This document shows positions 53,858 to 61,784 of a stretch of 64,000 nucleotides of DNA, piece after piece. The DNA is from Alteraurantiacibacter buctensis (lineage in GTDB: Bacteria > Pseudomonadota > Alphaproteobacteria > Sphingomonadales > Sphingomonadaceae), in assembly GCF_009827655.1 (NCBI RefSeq), contig NZ_WTYV01000002.1, forward strand, positions 620,657 through 684,656, given 5' to 3'. Made by a program: the position numbers and the translations under genes. Below the pieces are notes generated by a model that was given only the letters and a program-made list of their open reading frames with translations, searched no databases and was not told where the DNA came from. Numbering within the stretch: the stretch's first letter is position 1; every line of letters begins with the position of its first letter.

Positions 53858-54796
53858 ATGATCGCATTCGTTTTCCCCGGTCAGGGCAGCCAGAAGGTGG
53901 GCATGGGCGTGGACCTGGCCGCAGCCAGCGCCGCCGCCCGCGAAGTGTTCGAAGAAGTGGACGAGGCGCTGGGCCAGAAGCTGTTCGCCCTGATGGCCGA
54001 AGGGCCGGAGGACGAGCTGACGCGCACCGCCAATGCCCAGCCGGCGATCATGGCGCATTCCATCGCGGTCGCCCGCGTGCTGGAGCAGGACTTTGGCGTA
54101 AAGCTGGCGCAGGTGGGTGAGGCGGTGGCCGGTCACTCGCTGGGCGAATACTCAGCACTGACCGCCGTGGGAGCCTTCGGGCTGGCCGATGCCGCCCGCC
54201 TGCTGCGCGTTCGCGGCGATGCCATGCAGGCCGCCGTGCCGGTGGGCGTGGGCGGCATGTGCGCGCTGCTGGGGGCCGACCTGGAAAAGGCGCAGGCCCT
54301 GGCCGATGCCGCCGCGCAAGGGGAAGTGTGCGAAGTCGCCAATGATAACGATCCGGGCCAGGTGGTCCTCTCGGGCCATGCCGGGGCCATTGCCCGCGCG
54401 GTGGACCTGGCCAAGGAGTATGGCTGCAAGCGCGCCGTGCCGCTGCCGGTCTCCGCTCCGTTCCACTGCAGCCTGATGCAGCCTGCTGCCGATGCAATGG
54501 CCGAGGCGCTGGCCAAGTGCCCGCCGAAGGGCCTGCTGCTGCCGGTCTATGCAAACTTCACCGCCGCGCTGGTGAGCGATCCGGCTGAGGAACTGGACCT
54601 GCTGGTAAAGCAGGTAACCGGCCGCGTCCGCTGGCGCGAGAGCATGGCCGCCATGGGCGAGGCCGGGATCACCCGTTTCGTGGAGCTTGGCGGCAAGGTG
54701 GTGGGCCCGATGATCCGCAAGATCGTGCCCGACAGCACGCAGGACAGCCTGGTATCGATGGCCGAGATCGAGGCGCTGGCGAAGGAGATTGCATGA
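53858..54796 (+). CDS. fabD: malonyl-CoA:ACP transacylase
   Basis: 312 residues: FVFPGQGSQKVGMGVDL, the nucleophile Ser94 in GHSLGEYSAL, NAQPAIMAHSIA, the His in PLPVSAPFHCSLMQP, and ELGGKVVGPMIRK. It loads malonyl onto acyl carrier protein. The stop overlaps the fabG start (ATGATG). acpP and fabF, which usually follow fabG, are not here. Confidence 0.96.
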   Translation: MIAFVFPGQGSQKVGMGVDLAAASAAAREVFEEVDEALGQKLFALMAEGPEDELTRTANAQPAIMAHSIAVARVLEQDFGVKLAQVGEAVAGHSLGEYSALTAVGAFGLADAARLLRVRGDAMQAAVPVGVGGMCALLGADLEKAQALADAAAQGEVCEVANDNDPGQVVLSGHAGAIARAVDLAKEYGCKRAVPLPVSAPFHCSLMQPAADAMAEALAKCPPKGLLLPVYANFTAALVSDPAEELDLLVKQVTGRVRWRESMAAMGEAGITRFVELGGKVVGPMIRKIVPDSTQDSLVSMAEIEALAKEIA

Positions 54797-55560
54797 TGTT
54801 CGACCTTACCGGAATGAATGCCCTGGTCACCGGCGCAGCGGGCGGGATCGGTTCTGCCATCAGCCGCGCGCTGGCGGCGCAGGGCGCTCGCGTGGCCCTG
54901 TCCGGCTCCAACGGGGCCAAGCTGCGCGCCTTTCGTGACGAGCTGAACGAAAGCTTCGCCCACCACGACCATGACGGGCATGTCGAGATAACCTGCGATC
55001 TCAGCAACACCACCCAGGTGGAGGAACTGGTGCCCGCCGCGCTCGACACGCTGGGCAAGATCGACATCCTGGTGAACAACGCCGGCATCACCCGCGACAA
55101 CCTGGCCATGCGCATGAAGGACGAGGAATGGGACGCGGTGATCCGCATCAACCTGGAATCGACCTTCCGGCTGATGCGCGCGGTTACCCGGCCGATGATG
55201 AAGGCGCGCTTTGGCCGCATCATCACCATCACGTCCGTGGTGGGGGCCACCGGCAACCCGGGGCAGATGAACTATTGCGCGGCCAAGGCGGGAATTACCG
55301 GCATGACCAAGAGCCTGGCGCAGGAAGTGGCCAGCCGCGGCATCACCGCCAACTGCGTAGCTCCCGGCTTCATCCGCACCCCGATGACCGAGGTGCTGAC
55401 CGATGACCAGAAGGCCGCCATCAACGGCCGCATCCCCATGGCCCGCATGGGCGAGGGCGATGATATCGGGGCGGCCGCGGCCTATCTCGCCAGCCGCGAG
55501 GCGGGCTATGTCACCGGGCAGACGCTGCACGTGAACGGCGGGATGGCGATGATTAGCTGA
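54793..55560 (+). CDS. fabG: 3-oxoacyl-ACP reductase
   Basis: 255 residues of classical SDR type: NALVTGAAGGIGSAIS, LVNNAGITRDNLAMRMKDEEWD, the catalytic Ser148, Tyr161 and Lys165 (TSVVGATGNPGQMNYCAAKAG), and the C-terminal GMAMIS. It reduces beta-ketoacyl-ACP with NADPH. Translationally coupled to fabD. Confidence 0.97.
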   Translation: MMFDLTGMNALVTGAAGGIGSAISRALAAQGARVALSGSNGAKLRAFRDELNESFAHHDHDGHVEITCDLSNTTQVEELVPAALDTLGKIDILVNNAGITRDNLAMRMKDEEWDAVIRINLESTFRLMRAVTRPMMKARFGRIITITSVVGATGNPGQMNYCAAKAGITGMTKSLAQEVASRGITANCVAPGFIRTPMTEVLTDDQKAAINGRIPMARMGEGDDIGAAAAYLASREAGYVTGQTLHVNGGMAMIS

Positions 55561-55584
55561 ACGAACGCCCATCCGGGCGTTCGT
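55561..55584 (+). terminator. hairpin after fabG
   Basis: ACGAACGCCC and GGGCGTTCGT are perfect 10-bp arms with an ATCC loop immediately after the fabG stop. The following sequence is only weakly T-rich, so it may act as an mRNA-end stabiliser or a weak terminator. Confidence 0.6.
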
Positions 55585-55859
55585 CCTCGGTGCTGTTTAC
55601 TCCGCTTCGCTTCGCGGCACCTGCGGGCGGCCGGTCGGCCTTGCGGCGGGTGCGTCGCCGTTGGCGCTTAGTTGCGGGATTTGTGCAGCTTTATCCCCAA
55701 GGAATCGCCCTTTGCGGGCCAGATTTCCCAAGCGGTGCTTGCCCCCTCTGGCACCCCGGTTAAGACTGTAACGGTCATTTTCCGGCGCCTGTGGGCGATT
55801 CCGGCCAATACCGGTCAGGATCACGGCTACAGGCGCGCGAGATCAGGGGTTTGAAGGCG
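55585..55859. other. fabG-dnaN intergenic region
   Basis: About 275 nt without a gene. It must contain the dnaN promoter. One TTATCCCCA (55691-55699) resembles a DnaA box (TTATNCACA) with one mismatch. No tandem box cluster, AT-rich unwinding element or repeats are seen, so an origin is not supported. Confidence 0.5.
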
Positions 55860-56987
55860 ATGAAGGCCACCATCGAACGGGCAAAACTGCTCCGCTGCCT
55901 GAGCCACGTGCAAAGCGTGGTGGAGCGGCGCAACACCATCCCGATCCTGTCCAACGTGCTGATCGAGGCATCCAGCGATGGCCTGGTCAAGATCATGGCG
56001 ACTGACCTGGACCTGCAAGTGGTGGAAAGCCTGGCCGCCAACCGGGTGGACAGCGCCGGATCGATCACCGTTTCCGCCCACCTGCTGTTCGACATTGCCC
56101 GCAAGCTGCCCGATGGGGCGGAAGTCAGCCTGGAGACGGCGGACAACCGCATGGTGGTGAAGGCCAACCGCAGCCGGTTCCAGCTGCCCACCCTGCCGCG
56201 CGATGATTTCCCGGTAATCGTGGAAGGTGACCTGCCGACCAGCTTCGAGTTGCCCGCCACCACCCTGGCCGAGCTGATCGACCGCACCCGCTTCGCCATC
56301 TCCACCGAGGAGACGCGCTATTATCTCAACGGCATCTTCCTGCACGTGGCGGAGGAGAACGGCGGCGTGCTGAAGGCCGCTGCCACCGATGGCCATCGCC
56401 TGGCGCGCTTCACCGTGACGCGGCCCGCCGGGGCGGAAGGCATGCCGGACGTGATCGTGCCGCGCAAGTGCGTGGCCGAACTGCGCAAGCTGCTGGAAGA
56501 ATCGCTCGATACCAACGTGCTGGTCGATCTGAGCCCTTCGAAGATCCGCTTCACCCTGGGTGGCGAGGGCGGGGTGGTGCTCACCTCCAAGCTGATCGAC
56601 GGCACTTTCCCCGATTACAGCCGCGTGATTCCCACGGGGAACGACAAGCTGCTGAAGCTCGATCCCAAGAGCTTCTTCGCCGGGGTCGACCGCGTGGCCA
56701 CCATCGCCACCGAGAAGACCCGCGCGGTCAAGATGGCGCTGGAGCCGGACAAGGTGACGATCTCGGTCACCAGCCCGGACAACGGCAACGCATCCGAAGA
56801 GCTGGCCGCCGACTATCGCAGCGACCCGATGGAAATCGGCTTCAACGCCGGTTACCTGAAGGACATCCTGGCCCAGATCGACAGCGATACGGTGGAACTG
56901 CACCTGGCCGACGCCGGTGCGCCCACGCTGATCCGCAAAGACGAGAAGAGCCCGGCGTTGTATGTGCTGATGCCGATGCGGGTGTGA
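55860..56987 (+). CDS. dnaN: DNA polymerase III beta sliding clamp
   Basis: 375 residues: MKATIERAKLLRCLSHVQSVVERRNTIPILSNVL, three similar clamp domains, the YYLNGIFLH and TDGHRLAR motifs, the SFFAGVDRVATIATEKTRAVKM region, and the conserved end ALYVLMPMRV. It tethers DNA polymerases and recruits repair proteins. It is not next to dnaA here. A TTG three codons upstream (GAAGG nearby) is a possible alternative start. Confidence 0.97.
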   Translation: MKATIERAKLLRCLSHVQSVVERRNTIPILSNVLIEASSDGLVKIMATDLDLQVVESLAANRVDSAGSITVSAHLLFDIARKLPDGAEVSLETADNRMVVKANRSRFQLPTLPRDDFPVIVEGDLPTSFELPATTLAELIDRTRFAISTEETRYYLNGIFLHVAEENGGVLKAAATDGHRLARFTVTRPAGAEGMPDVIVPRKCVAELRKLLEESLDTNVLVDLSPSKIRFTLGGEGGVVLTSKLIDGTFPDYSRVIPTGNDKLLKLDPKSFFAGVDRVATIATEKTRAVKMALEPDKVTISVTSPDNGNASEELAADYRSDPMEIGFNAGYLKDILAQIDSDTVELHLADAGAPTLIRKDEKSPALYVLMPMRV

Positions 56988-57002
56988 CGCGGGGGGCGGA
57001 GC

Positions 57003-57470
57003 GTGGAGCAGTCCGCACCCTTGTGGATCGTCCCGCTGTTCCTGATCGGGTTTTTAGCCTTCTGGCTGCTTGTGACGACCTTGCTCTTGGCGCTGGCCGA
57101 CTGGCCGGCTCTCGCTGATCGCTTTCCCGACAGGCAGGAGACCGCGGTTAAACGGTTTCGCATGTGCTCGGGTGGGATGGGTACGACGTTACCGGAGTTT
57201 TTCGGCGTAAATTTCGGCAATTGTCTTACGCTTGATGTTGCCCATGCGGGCTTGCGGGTCAGCGTCTGGAAGCTTTTCAGGCCCTTTTCGCCGCCAATCC
57301 TGGTGCCGTGGAGCGAGATCGAAGCGGCTCACCGCAAGGTGCTGTTCTGGCCGCAGATACGCCTTGGTTTTGGCCATCCTGAAATCGGTCGCCTGACGAT
57401 CATACCCCGTCTCGCCGTCAAGCTGGCGGAAGCCAGCCAAGGTAAGCTCAAGCTTCCCCCTTCGCCCTGA
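57003..57470 (+). CDS. membrane-anchored hypothetical protein
   Basis: 155 residues from a GTG (GGGGGGCGG upstream): one or two N-terminal membrane segments (WIVPLFLIGFLAFWLLVTTLLLALADW), then a soluble domain of beta strands (ISVWK-like LRVSVWKLFRPFSPPILVPWSEIEA, FWPQIRLGFGHPEIGRLTIIP) suggestive of a small PH-like fold. Composition is less GC-rich than the flanking genes. Its 3' end overlaps the flavoprotein gene by 23 nt. Function unknown. Confidence 0.65.
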   Translation: MEQSAPLWIVPLFLIGFLAFWLLVTTLLLALADWPALADRFPDRQETAVKRFRMCSGGMGTTLPEFFGVNFGNCLTLDVAHAGLRVSVWKLFRPFSPPILVPWSEIEAAHRKVLFWPQIRLGFGHPEIGRLTIIPRLAVKLAEASQGKLKLPPSP

Positions 57471-58779
57471 TCATCGCCGCTACATCGACGAATTTCTCGC
57501 GCGGGGCGCCATCCCGCGCAGCCTTCTCCTCGGCCTCCTCGATCTTCTTCCAGTCGCGAAAGGTGACCACGTGCAGGCTGCGCTGTTCGGCAATGGTATC
57601 AAAGCCCTGGCGACCTTTCTTGCCACCCGGTCCCAGTACGCCCGAGGCAATGTCCTCGACCACCTTGTCGATCACCGAATAGCCATCGGGCCGGTTGGTG
57701 CCGATGGTGCCGGACGGGCCGCGCCGCGCCCAGCCGACGCAATAGAGGCCGGGCAGGATGCGCCCTTCATCGTTGGCGAAGCGGCCGGCGCGTTCCTCGA
57801 ACGGCACCCCGGGGATCTCGACGCTGCGATAGCCGATGCAGGCCACTACGAGATCGGCCGGCAGGGTTGCGCGCCGTCCTGTGGGCACGGCCTTGCCCTT
57901 GATCACCTCGGTCTCCTCGATCACCACGCCGGTAACCTTGCCGCCATTGCCCACCAGCTCCACCGGCTGGGCGCAGAAGGCAAACTCGATGGCCACCGGC
58001 TTTTCGGCGCGGATGTGCTCCGGCACGGCGGCGAACTGGCGCAGCAGGGTCACGCTTTTCCGCAGGCCCGGCTCCAGCAGCGCGTCCTCCGCTTCCGGCG
58101 GCAGGTCACCGCGCGCGACGTGCGGGGCGGCGCGTTCCAGCTCGCCCAGCTCGCCCAGTTCCTTTGGCGTCATCATGATCTGGTGCGGCCCGCGCCGGCC
58201 CAGCAGCACGATGCGTTCCAGCTTCGATCCCGCCAGCAGGTCCAGCGCGTGGGCCACGATGTCGCTGCCGGCGAATTCCGCCGGGGTCTTTGACAGGATG
58301 CGTGCCACGTCCAGCGCCACGTTGCCCATGCCGATAACCACGGCGGTGCCGCCCGACAGGTCAGGGTCAAGCGCGGCGAACTGTGGATGCCCGTTGTACC
58401 AGCCCACGAAGGCAGCCGAGCCGAACACGTTGGAAAGGTCCTGCCCGGGAATCCCCAGTTCGCGGTCTTTCGGAGCGCCGGTGGCCAGGACCACGGCATC
58501 ATAAAGCTCGCCCAGCTCGGCCACGGAAATGTCGCGCCCCACCATCACGTTGCCCACGAAGCGCACGTTGTCGGTCAGCGCGACTTTTTCGTACCGTTTG
58601 GCCACCCCCTTGATCGATTGGTGATCGGGCGCCACGCCGCTGCGGATCAGCCCGTAAGGCACTGGCAGACAGTCGAAAATGTCCACCCGGACATCCCCTC
58701 CCAAGGCCTTCTGCGCGGCCTCGGCGGTATAGTAACCCGCCGGACCCGAACCGATAATTGCAATATGCCGGACCGCCAT
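57448..58779 (-). CDS. fpr: ferredoxin-NADP+ reductase / adrenodoxin-reductase-type flavoprotein
   Basis: 443 residues with two dinucleotide folds: FAD IIGSGPAGYYTAEA at the N-terminus and NADP VIGMGNVALDVARIL in the middle. The C-terminal VGWARRGPSGTIGTNRPDGYSVIDKVVED and the GRRGPHQ loop mark the FprA/adrenodoxin reductase family. It moves electrons between NADPH and ferredoxin-type partners. Its redox partner is not in this window. Confidence 0.92.
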   Translation of the reverse strand: MAVRHIAIIGSGPAGYYTAEAAQKALGGDVRVDIFDCLPVPYGLIRSGVAPDHQSIKGVAKRYEKVALTDNVRFVGNVMVGRDISVAELGELYDAVVLATGAPKDRELGIPGQDLSNVFGSAAFVGWYNGHPQFAALDPDLSGGTAVVIGMGNVALDVARILSKTPAEFAGSDIVAHALDLLAGSKLERIVLLGRRGPHQIMMTPKELGELGELERAAPHVARGDLPPEAEDALLEPGLRKSVTLLRQFAAVPEHIRAEKPVAIEFAFCAQPVELVGNGGKVTGVVIEETEVIKGKAVPTGRRATLPADLVVACIGYRSVEIPGVPFEERAGRFANDEGRILPGLYCVGWARRGPSGTIGTNRPDGYSVIDKVVEDIASGVLGPGGKKGRQGFDTIAEQRSLHVVTFRDWKKIEEAEEKAARDGAPREKFVDVAAMIRAKGEA

Positions 58780-58942
58780 GGCGCTGCCTCCGTCTCCCGA
58801 GGCGCGAGTGTAGCGCGCCTGACCGGCTGCTCAAGCGATTGTCACAAGGCAGCCGCAATCTTGCGCGCCCCACGTAGAATCGCGCAGGTTTTCCCCTTGC
58901 GGGTTAACCGTTTTTCAAAGCCGCATGCTGCATTGCGGCTGC

Positions 58943-61690
58943 ATGGAGCGAGCAAGGCAGCCACAGGTTTCGCGCGATGCGTCCGCGGCGTACGATGCTG
59001 GGTCCGCGCCGCCTGCGGCGACGCCCCAGCCTGTTGCCCGGCCTGCCGTCCATGTTGCCGCGCCACCCCTGCCTGCCGAGGAAGTCGCCGACCGGCGCGT
59101 AAGATCCCGCCGCGAACAGTCTGCCACCCGCGTCTTTGCTCCACTGGATGCAGACCTGCTGCAGGCCAGCATGCAACCGCTGCGCTGGTACCTGGCCACG
59201 GTCACCATGGCCCTGGTGGCCCTGGTGGGCGGCCTCGCCACGATGGTCCTGCCCGGGTTGATGACCGTCAGCCTGTTCCTGCTGGCACTTGGCCTTTCGG
59301 CGCTGGTTCCGGTGGTTCACCCATGGATCGTGCAGGAGAAGCCGACCTGGCGCACCCCGGGCGAGCTGGTGCTGCTGGGTCTGCCCATGCTGCTGTTCGG
59401 CGCGGCCACATCGCTGTGGGTTCAGGAAGGCATGGACCTGATCGTGGGCCTGGCCATGCGCGTTACGCTGGGCGCGGTAGCTGCCGTCAGCCTGCGATCC
59501 CGCCCCGGCCTGATCGTGGCGACACAATGGGCATTGTGGGCCAGCCTGACGCTGATGGAACCGAGCTTCCTCAGCATTGGCTCGCTGGTCTTTGCCGGCG
59601 CCATCGCCTTCTCCATCGGCCGGAACGAGCAGGCCGAGCAAACCCGCGAGGAGCAACTGCGCGCCGCCCAGGAACGCGCCCAGAGCCGTGCCCGCGACAT
59701 CCTTTCGGATTACGAGGACACCGGGCAGGGCTGGTTCTGGGAGACCGATCGCCGCTCGCAGCTTACCTATGTCTCGGAGACGGTGGCGCGCCTGCTGGGC
59801 CGCACTGCCGATGCCATGGTGGGCCGCCCGCTGGTGCAACTCTTCGACCTGGCGCAGACCGACGAGAACAGCGAGCGGACGCTGATGTTCCACCTCTCCA
59901 CCCGCTCGGCCTTCAAGGAACTGGCCGTGCGGGCGGCAATCGAGGGTGATGACCTCTGGTGGTCGATCAGCGGCCGGCCGATCTTCGACAGCTACGACAA
60001 TTTCGTGGGCTTTCGCGGCTCTGGCACCGACCTGACCGAACGCAAGCGCAGCCAGGAGGAAGTATCCCGCCTGGCCAATTTCGATTCGCTCACCGGCCTT
60101 GCCAACCGCCGCCAGATCAGCCGTGTGCTGGAAAAGCTGCTCAGCGCCCCGCAGGCCGACAAGCGTGATTGCGCGGTGTTCCTGCTCGATCTCGACCGGT
60201 TCAAGCACGTCAACGATACCATGGGTCACCCGGCGGGCGACGCGCTGTTGAAACAGGTGGCGCAGCGGCTGGAGCGCACCGTGGGCAAGGTGGGCCAGGT
60301 GGGCCGCCTTGGTGGCGACGAGTTCAAGGTGGTCATTCCTGGCAAGCACAAGCAGCAGATGCTGAGTGAACTGGCCGGTGCGGTGATCCACGCGCTGTCG
60401 CAGCCCTATGCGATCGAGGGCCAGCGGGTGATGATCGGAGCGTCGGTGGGCATCGCCATCGCGCCCGACAACGGCAACAATGCCGATGACCTGGTGCGCA
60501 ATGCCGACCTGGCGCTCTATGCCGCCAAGGATGGCGGGCGCGGGCGCTTCCACTTCTACGCGCAGGACCTGCACGCCGAGGCCGAGGCCCGCGCGCAGAT
60601 GGAAGAGGAACTGCGCGACGCCATCACCAAGGGTGATCTGCAACTGTTCTACCAGCCCATCGTCTCCACCGCGACCGAGGAGATCACCGGCTTCGAGGCG
60701 CTGATGCGCTGGCACCATCCGGTAAAGGGCTGGGTGCCGCCCGATCGCTTCATCGGCATTGCCGAGGATACCGGGATTATCGCCCAGCTTGGCGAGTGGG
60801 CCCTGCGCACCGCCTGCAACGACTTGGCCGATATGCCCGCCAGCGTGCGGGTGGCGGTCAACGTGTCACCGCTGCAATTTTCCAATCCGCAACTGCCGGC
60901 GATCGTCACCCATGCCATCGCCCAGTCCGGCATCCAGCCCGACCAGCTCGAACTGGAGATTACCGAGAGCGTGTTCCTGTCTGACGATGCCGGCACGGAT
61001 GCCATGTTCAAGGCGCTGAAGCGGGTGGGCGTGCGCCTGGCGCTGGACGATTTCGGCACCGGCTATTCCTCGCTCGGCTATCTGAAGACCGCGCCGTTCG
61101 ACAAGATCAAGATCGACCAGAGCTTCGTGCGCGGCGCCACCCAGGAAGGCAGCCGTAATGGTGCCATCATCGCCTCGATCACCAGTCTGGCGCATGCACT
61201 GGGCATGGAAACCACGGCCGAGGGCGTGGAGACGATGGACGAGCTGGACCTGGTTCGCCTGCACGGCTGCAGTCACGTACAGGGATTCATTTACGACCGC
61301 CCGCTGGATGCCGCCACCGCCAAGAGCCGCCTGGCATCGGGGCTGATGGCCGTGGCCCGTGGTCCGCGAGCTTCGCGCGCACCGCGCCAGACCATGCTGC
61401 GCAAGGTGGTGCTGGAGCACGGCGGCCACTTCTACGATGGCACCATCCGCAACATCTCCACCACCGGGGCCATGATCGAAGGGCTCTGGAACGTGCCGGT
61501 CGGAACGGTGTTCTCGGTCCAGCTCTCGCAGGGCTTCGCCATCGGCTGCACCACGCGCTGGAGCCTTGACGAGAAGATCGGTGTGGAATTTGCCAATCCG
61601 CTGCGCCGTGATGAAAGCGGCCGGCTGATCGGGGTGCAGGGGCCGCCGGTCAAGCCGGTGGCCGCCGATCCCGCGCGCAAGGCCGGCTAG
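58943..61690 (+). CDS. membrane-bound PAS-GGDEF-EAL-PilZ protein (c-di-GMP turnover)
   Basis: About 915 residues. Order: Pro/Ala-rich N-terminus, five or six membrane helices (about residues 75-215), a coiled coil, a PAS-like domain (WFWETDRRSQLTYVSETVARLLG), a GGDEF domain with GRLGGDEFKVVI, an EAL domain with FEALMRW, NVSPLQF, LELEITES, DDFGTGYSS, KIDQSF and AEGVET all intact, and a C-terminal PilZ-like domain (NISTTGAMIEG). No RxxD I-site precedes GGDEF. It may both make and break c-di-GMP. Start uncertain (ATG at 58925 also in frame; no clear ribosome site). A paralogue follows. Confidence 0.9.
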   Translation: MERARQPQVSRDASAAYDAGSAPPAATPQPVARPAVHVAAPPLPAEEVADRRVRSRREQSATRVFAPLDADLLQASMQPLRWYLATVTMALVALVGGLATMVLPGLMTVSLFLLALGLSALVPVVHPWIVQEKPTWRTPGELVLLGLPMLLFGAATSLWVQEGMDLIVGLAMRVTLGAVAAVSLRSRPGLIVATQWALWASLTLMEPSFLSIGSLVFAGAIAFSIGRNEQAEQTREEQLRAAQERAQSRARDILSDYEDTGQGWFWETDRRSQLTYVSETVARLLGRTADAMVGRPLVQLFDLAQTDENSERTLMFHLSTRSAFKELAVRAAIEGDDLWWSISGRPIFDSYDNFVGFRGSGTDLTERKRSQEEVSRLANFDSLTGLANRRQISRVLEKLLSAPQADKRDCAVFLLDLDRFKHVNDTMGHPAGDALLKQVAQRLERTVGKVGQVGRLGGDEFKVVIPGKHKQQMLSELAGAVIHALSQPYAIEGQRVMIGASVGIAIAPDNGNNADDLVRNADLALYAAKDGGRGRFHFYAQDLHAEAEARAQMEEELRDAITKGDLQLFYQPIVSTATEEITGFEALMRWHHPVKGWVPPDRFIGIAEDTGIIAQLGEWALRTACNDLADMPASVRVAVNVSPLQFSNPQLPAIVTHAIAQSGIQPDQLELEITESVFLSDDAGTDAMFKALKRVGVRLALDDFGTGYSSLGYLKTAPFDKIKIDQSFVRGATQEGSRNGAIIASITSLAHALGMETTAEGVETMDELDLVRLHGCSHVQGFIYDRPLDAATAKSRLASGLMAVARGPRASRAPRQTMLRKVVLEHGGHFYDGTIRNISTTGAMIEGLWNVPVGTVFSVQLSQGFAIGCTTRWSLDEKIGVEFANPLRRDESGRLIGVQGPPVKPVAADPARKAG

Positions 61691-61784
61691 CGCAAGCGCC
61701 CGCGAAACCGTTCGTTAAGCCTGATCCTTTAGAAAGGCCCGATCATCGCGGTTGCCGCAACCGCGCACTTGGGGTTTGGCATCA

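Noticed and set aside
55585..55859. A replication origin next to dnaN
   Set aside because: Only one imperfect DnaA box, no cluster, no AT-rich unwinding region, and no dnaA gene.
58904..60718. A 604-codon open frame on the minus strand
   Set aside because: Antisense of the first GGDEF-EAL gene; composition (His/Gln/Arg-rich) is typical of a shadow frame in GC-rich DNA.
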